The notes beneath the pieces were generated by a model. It worked only from the letters and a program-made list of their open reading frames with translations, did not search any database and was not told the origin of the DNA. From contig NMRA01000356.1 in assembly GCA_002633005.1 (NCBI GenBank), positions 435,233 through 469,353 of the forward strand: DNA of 34,121 bases, written 5' to 3'. The DNA comes from Phoronis australis (Eukaryota > Phoronida > Phoronidae). How positions within the stretch are numbered: the stretch's first letter is position 1; each line of letters begins with the position of its first letter. Positions 33,201 to 34,121 of this stretch are shown here, piece after piece. The position numbers and the translations under genes were made by a program.

Positions 33201-34064
33201 CAAATGGCAGGTCAAGATCTATCACTTGAAACAAAGTCCATGCGTTTTTGATGAAATTGGCATTTTGGTTTGCAAACCCAACCTCTTAGCTGGCTCTGTT
33301 TTGTCTATTTCTACCGTAGCCTTGGTACAAAGCTGTATACAGCTTTGCACCCACCGTTGTTCTGCTGCTAAAGTTGTGGAGCGATCCTTAGCAACAGCTT
33401 TCGGCGCCATGAAATATTGTGTCACCTAATGGCCAATTTCTTTTTCACCGATTCTTGAATTCAACTGTTGTTCTTTCACAAGGTTGCATACACGTCACAA
33501 CAAATTATCGGAACTGGTTTCACTTCATTATGTTTTTAGAATTTTGATACCGAAAAACCGAATTTCAGAAGAAATTTTGCTGCTGCCAAGCTATCATCAT
33601 CTCCCGAAAGCTGTCACAAAAATTTAGGAAATTAATGCGTGTGTGCATGAAACGAGCGTACTATTTTCAAAAGAGTGACAAACTTTTCAAAAGGCGGAGA
33701 GTTACGCAAAAAAATGACGTTTGTTGCATTTTTTTTTTCACTTAAACGGCTGTAACGGGCAAGGTGAGTGTCGGTTGATTCCCAGATTTTGCATGCACCC
33801 AGTCTTTAGCTTTACACGTTGATATAAGTTTCACGGCGAGGTGACGAGCAGAACTACATTGGCAGTGTGACTGTGAGCCAGTGTGCATTTCGGGGTCTAC
33901 GGAAGAAATACACACATGCCGACACATGGTACCTAGCTGTATTATGACGACTTTCTTCATACATTCTACCGCACAGGACCAAAGTAAAAGCGCTGGAAAA
34001 TCACTGGACGATCACAGAACTGTGAAATTACCTGTTTTTTAATTGGAATGGAATTATCTGCCAT
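18245..34064 (-). CDS. TAF1A: TAF1A orthologue (RNA polymerase I selectivity factor SL1 subunit), multi-exon
   Basis: Supported exons in transcript order are 29690-29804, one of 27249-27430 or 24872-25053, 24244-24314, 23588-23696, 22398-22542, 21162-21304, 20904-21056, 20355-20418, 19880-19994, 19072-19214 and 18245-18294. All joins keep phase. Upstream candidates are 30302-30422, 31743-31835 and 34032-34064. The protein matches TAF1A/TAFI48 along its length: ALWKASCLVFQNDP, a TPR-like helical run, AAYEGLIWYMQWLEEKQE, GAWDVFITKHVKLLEYYS, NSHVFLYNHML, SPSDALMMDLHNLLKH and the hallmark SDWWPPYHF. TAF1A with TBP, TAF1B, TAF1C and TAF1D forms SL1, which recruits Pol I to rDNA promoters. Length would be about 510 residues against 450 in human, the extra being at the N-terminus. 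Confidence 0.88.
18399..18404 (+). promoter_or_regulatory. Candidate THUMPD2 polyadenylation signal AATAAA
   Basis: This is the first plus-strand AATAAA after the THUMPD2 stop. If used, the THUMPD2 3' UTR would run antisense through the TAF1A last exon. Confidence 0.3.
18825..18886. repeat. 31-bp tandem duplication
   Basis: tttagcccagcagttacacc plus atgttaagaac is repeated immediately with only the last bases changed, in the last TAF1A intron. Confidence 0.95.
19072..19214 (-). CDS. TAF1A: TAF1A exon with SDWWPPYHF signature
   Basis: It encodes KSKALWECWKQRSDWWPPYH followed by FCVPDSHVHDKELMMVKCGA and ALCLLGSG. This is the most conserved block of TAF1A (W-W-P-x-F/Y-H-F followed by K-x-A-x-x-L-x-L-G). 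The acceptor is caattacag and the donor TTCAG|GTAAAA. It runs from phase 2 to phase 1. Confidence 0.93.
19880..19994 (-). CDS. TAF1A: TAF1A exon
   Basis: It encodes KEMGAAWDVIFNLLDYPCHK and NNLDVWQIFLHDLQESN, a helix pair matching the region just before the WWP block. The acceptor is tgattttgtag and the donor AACAG|GTGACT. Confidence 0.88.
20355..20418 (-). CDS. TAF1A: TAF1A exon
   Basis: It encodes NLQKLSPSDALMMDLHNLLK H, matching the family's 'P-S-x-x-L-M-L-x-F/L-H-x-L-L' helix. The acceptor is tgcctttcag and the donor CACA|GTAAGT. Confidence 0.88.
20904..21056 (-). CDS. TAF1A: TAF1A exon
   Basis: Fifty-one codons, phase 0 at both ends, encode LLEYYSNVDEVGDVLQTYYS, then NPDSPNSHVFLYNHMLATGA and ISVLK. 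The N-A/S-H-x-x-L-Y-N segment is conserved in TAF1A. The donor is CTTAAG|GTAAGT. Confidence 0.93.
21162..21304 (-). CDS. TAF1A: TAF1A exon
   Basis: It encodes SHQQLNYSSRADYEQVMRTS and AEKACTCFSKLKGVKGAWDV followed by FITKHVK. The G-x-W-D-x-F-x-x-x-x-V segment corresponds to GVWDPFVKSYV in human. The donor is GTTAAG|GTATGT. Confidence 0.92.
21305..22397. other. TAF1A intron, nothing recognised
   Basis: About 1.1 kb, AT-rich, with no supportable feature. Confidence 0.5.
22398..22542 (-). CDS. TAF1A: TAF1A exon
   Basis: It encodes PLPKSRKHPTERSVMTDHLM, AAYEGLIWYMQWLEEKQEMN and KLTTHLEY, matching the AYKGLLQYYxWxEKKME region. The acceptor is gttttccag; the donor TATG|GTCAGT is non-standard but gives the right phase. 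Confidence 0.9.
22543..23587. other. TAF1A intron with a tRNA-derived SINE
   Basis: Apart from the SINE-like segment at about 23040-23189, nothing was recognised. Confidence 0.5.
23040..23189 (-). mobile_element. tRNA-derived SINE (or tRNA-like pseudogene)
   Basis: On the minus strand, starting near 23189, the sequence has a polymerase III A box (TGGCCTAGTGGG) and, about 35 nt on, a B box (GAGTTCAAATCC). This is the spacing of a tRNA of about 75 nt. The anticodon arm is not convincing, and the sequence runs on into an AT-rich tail near 23040, which fits a SINE head better than a functional tRNA. Confidence 0.6.
23588..23696 (-). CDS. TAF1A: TAF1A exon
   Basis: It encodes QFKLLSELQPNEVVLQLVFL and LMSQGRLQEAQHTIKA, aligning with the human HALYLLHHGMLKDAKRNL helix-turn-helix (TPR-like). 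The acceptor is ttttatttag and the donor GGCA|GTAGGT. Confidence 0.9.
23697..24243. other. TAF1A intron, nothing recognised
   Basis: AT-rich, no supportable feature. Confidence 0.5.
24244..24314 (-). CDS. TAF1A: TAF1A exon
   Basis: It encodes ASCLVFQNDPVARQNFHHFE KLV between acceptor cgtcttttag and donor TCAG|GTGTGT. Phase 0 to 2 joins both neighbours exactly and aligns with the EILFYHPKSNMESFNxFxxR region. Confidence 0.9.
24804..27179. repeat. Tandem block, copy A (2.38 kb)
   Basis: It is nearly identical to 27181-29636 throughout, including intron sequence, and contains one complete TAF1A exon. It ends at an ambiguous base. It is either a genuine tandem duplication or two alleles placed side by side. 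Confidence 0.95.
24872..25053 (-). CDS. TAF1A: TAF1A duplicated exon, copy A
   Basis: It encodes DPLETLFSTRNQTSVIPQIL, LLLRETLVTHRWSEVTKVLV and QPAMEALWK, matching the human SFIQEALLKHQWQQAAEYM and APEIIWK segment. It has 182 nt, entering in phase 1 and leaving in phase 0. Acceptor ttcttttcag and donor GGAAG|GTTTGT are intact, and it joins the next exon directly. Confidence 0.9.
27180..27180. other. Single ambiguous base (N) at the duplication junction
   Basis: The only N in the window falls exactly between the end of block A (gtgaaaca) and the start of block B (gagagtttg). Confidence 0.99.
27249..27430 (-). CDS. TAF1A: TAF1A duplicated exon, copy B
   Basis: It has the same 182-nt length, splice sites and phases as copy A. 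The protein differs at two positions (HRWLEV against HRWSEV, and EAMWK against EALWK). Because 182 is not divisible by three, splicing both copies into one mRNA would break the frame, so at most one can be used per transcript. Confidence 0.85.
29135..29257. repeat. Three 41-bp tandem units, block B only
   Basis: gtcagttatgctatggaata and the following 21 bases occur three times in block B. The matching place in block A (about 26776) has a single copy. Confidence 0.95.
29690..29804 (-). CDS. TAF1A: TAF1A 5' exon
   Basis: It encodes IEILKYLLNSKDDCTDGDGS followed by GDGVSEFLNEMCSASRHA and joins the duplicated exon in phase 1 (giving Gly-Asp-Pro). The acceptor is gttatcctag and the donor ATGCAG|GTTTGT. 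Phase match is the main support; this part is outside the well-conserved region of the family. Confidence 0.7.
29805..30301. other. Intron, possibly holding an unseen exon
   Basis: The exons on either side do not agree in phase (2 leaving, 0 entering), so a short exon or an unusual splice site may be hidden here. Confidence 0.35.
30302..30422 (-). CDS. Candidate TAF1A 5' exon
   Basis: It encodes DWQRCEAIYNELVAMNRAVP followed by DYTAALKSCCVNHNATISL, helical-repeat-like. The acceptor is gtcaatcag and the donor CTCAG|GTATTT. It joins the exon at 31743-31835 in phase (Ile-Asp-Trp) but not 29690-29804. It is likely part of the same transcript but could belong to another gene. Confidence 0.5.
30423..31742. 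other. Intron, nothing recognised
   Basis: AT-rich sequence. A short ~19-bp duplication (gtaccyctgtgtagtgtayt) at about 31700-31738 abuts the next splice donor. Confidence 0.5.
31743..31835 (-). CDS. Candidate TAF1A 5' exon
   Basis: It encodes DWMHFGHTSIVHENSSMFKY LLALFYSTGVE after a strong acceptor (ccattgttttttgtcag) and before GAAA|GTAAGT. Phase 1 on both sides. The string MFKYLLALFYSTG is helical and phase-compatible with the next exon. There is no recognisable family signature. Confidence 0.45.
31836..32410. other. Non-coding stretch, nothing recognised
   Basis: Only short open frames are present, none with family resemblance. Confidence 0.4.
32413..32900 (+). pseudogene. LINE reverse transcriptase fragment (Jockey/CR1-like), frameshifted
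   Basis: Adjacent frames give GEWGQVYKGVPQGSILGPFL then LNIFINDIFF, a stop, then ILVNYADDNTLSFSDINPLS and LRQDSESLINWLAANE. Further on comes SNLTFDSHFSDICKKASLQI. The GVPQGSILGP block and YADD catalytic box in this order, followed by an ICKKAS-type thumb segment, identify a non-LTR retrotransposon reverse transcriptase. Several frameshifts and stops, and loss of both ends, show that it is dead. Confidence 0.85.
32901..34031. other. Repeat-like non-coding region
   Basis: No gene was recognised. It contains a perfect 20-bp palindrome at 33328-33347 and several short overlapping frames with no resemblance to known families. Confidence 0.4.
33328..33347. repeat. 20-bp perfect palindrome
   Basis: caaagctgtatacagctttg reads the same on both strands. 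Confidence 0.95.
34032..34064 (-). CDS. Candidate first coding exon of TAF1A
   Basis: It encodes MADNSIPIKKQ in a favourable start context (aaaATGG), ending in a consensus-like donor CAG|GTAATT. It leaves in phase 0 while the next candidate exon (31835) enters in phase 1. Either an exon between them was missed or this belongs to another gene running off the window. Confidence 0.35.
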
Positions 34065-34121
34065 TTTAGACACATGGACTACTCGGCTCGAGAGCTGACT
34101 CAGGTCGCTGTCAACAGGTCG

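Noticed and set aside
33222-33429. Overlapping frames on both strands sharing VQSCIQLCT
   Set aside because: The shared string is produced by the 20-bp palindrome at 33328-33347, not by a protein motif.

Overview
This window is animal nuclear DNA: AT-rich, intron-dense and full of repeats. It has GT-AG introns, two conserved eukaryotic genes split into small exons, and debris of DNA transposons, a Penelope-like element, a LINE and a tRNA-derived SINE. The repeat mix and an apparent unmerged pair of alleles suggest a highly polymorphic marine invertebrate, such as a hemichordate, cephalochordate or lophotrochozoan. I cannot name the species.

Layout: 1-5070 is transposon territory. It holds a near-perfect 666-bp foldback palindrome (1-666), a piggyBac-like remnant (about 690-2148), a decayed hAT-type zinc-finger fragment (2271-2460), a second one-armed foldback copy (about 2785-3125) and a 1.55-kb element with terminal inverted repeats (3517-5065). 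From 6266 to 17815 on the plus strand lies a THUMPD2 orthologue (SAM-dependent guanine-N2 methyltransferase of the THUMP family), assembled here from seven exons. Its most N-terminal exon was not found. Its introns hold a 28-bp minisatellite, a head-to-head pair of Penelope-like 3' ends, a tandem ~310-bp repeat array with hairpins, and a C2H2-zinc-finger-like fragment.

From 34064 down to 18245 on the minus strand lies a TAF1A orthologue (TAFI48, a subunit of the RNA polymerase I selectivity factor SL1). Ten consecutive exons from 29804 to 18245 join with matching splice phases; the more 5' exons are less certain. The two genes converge tail to tail, with stop codons about 430 bp apart. One TAF1A exon and its surrounding ~2.4 kb occur twice in tandem, with a single N at the junction (27180). 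This looks more like two alleles left unmerged by the assembler than a real duplication.

The distal region (31860-34121) holds a decayed LINE reverse transcriptase fragment and a possible first coding exon. I found no previously undescribed multi-gene system. The points most worth checking are the exon duplication and its N, the foldback elements, the piggyBac ends, and the possible antisense overlap of the two genes' 3' ends.
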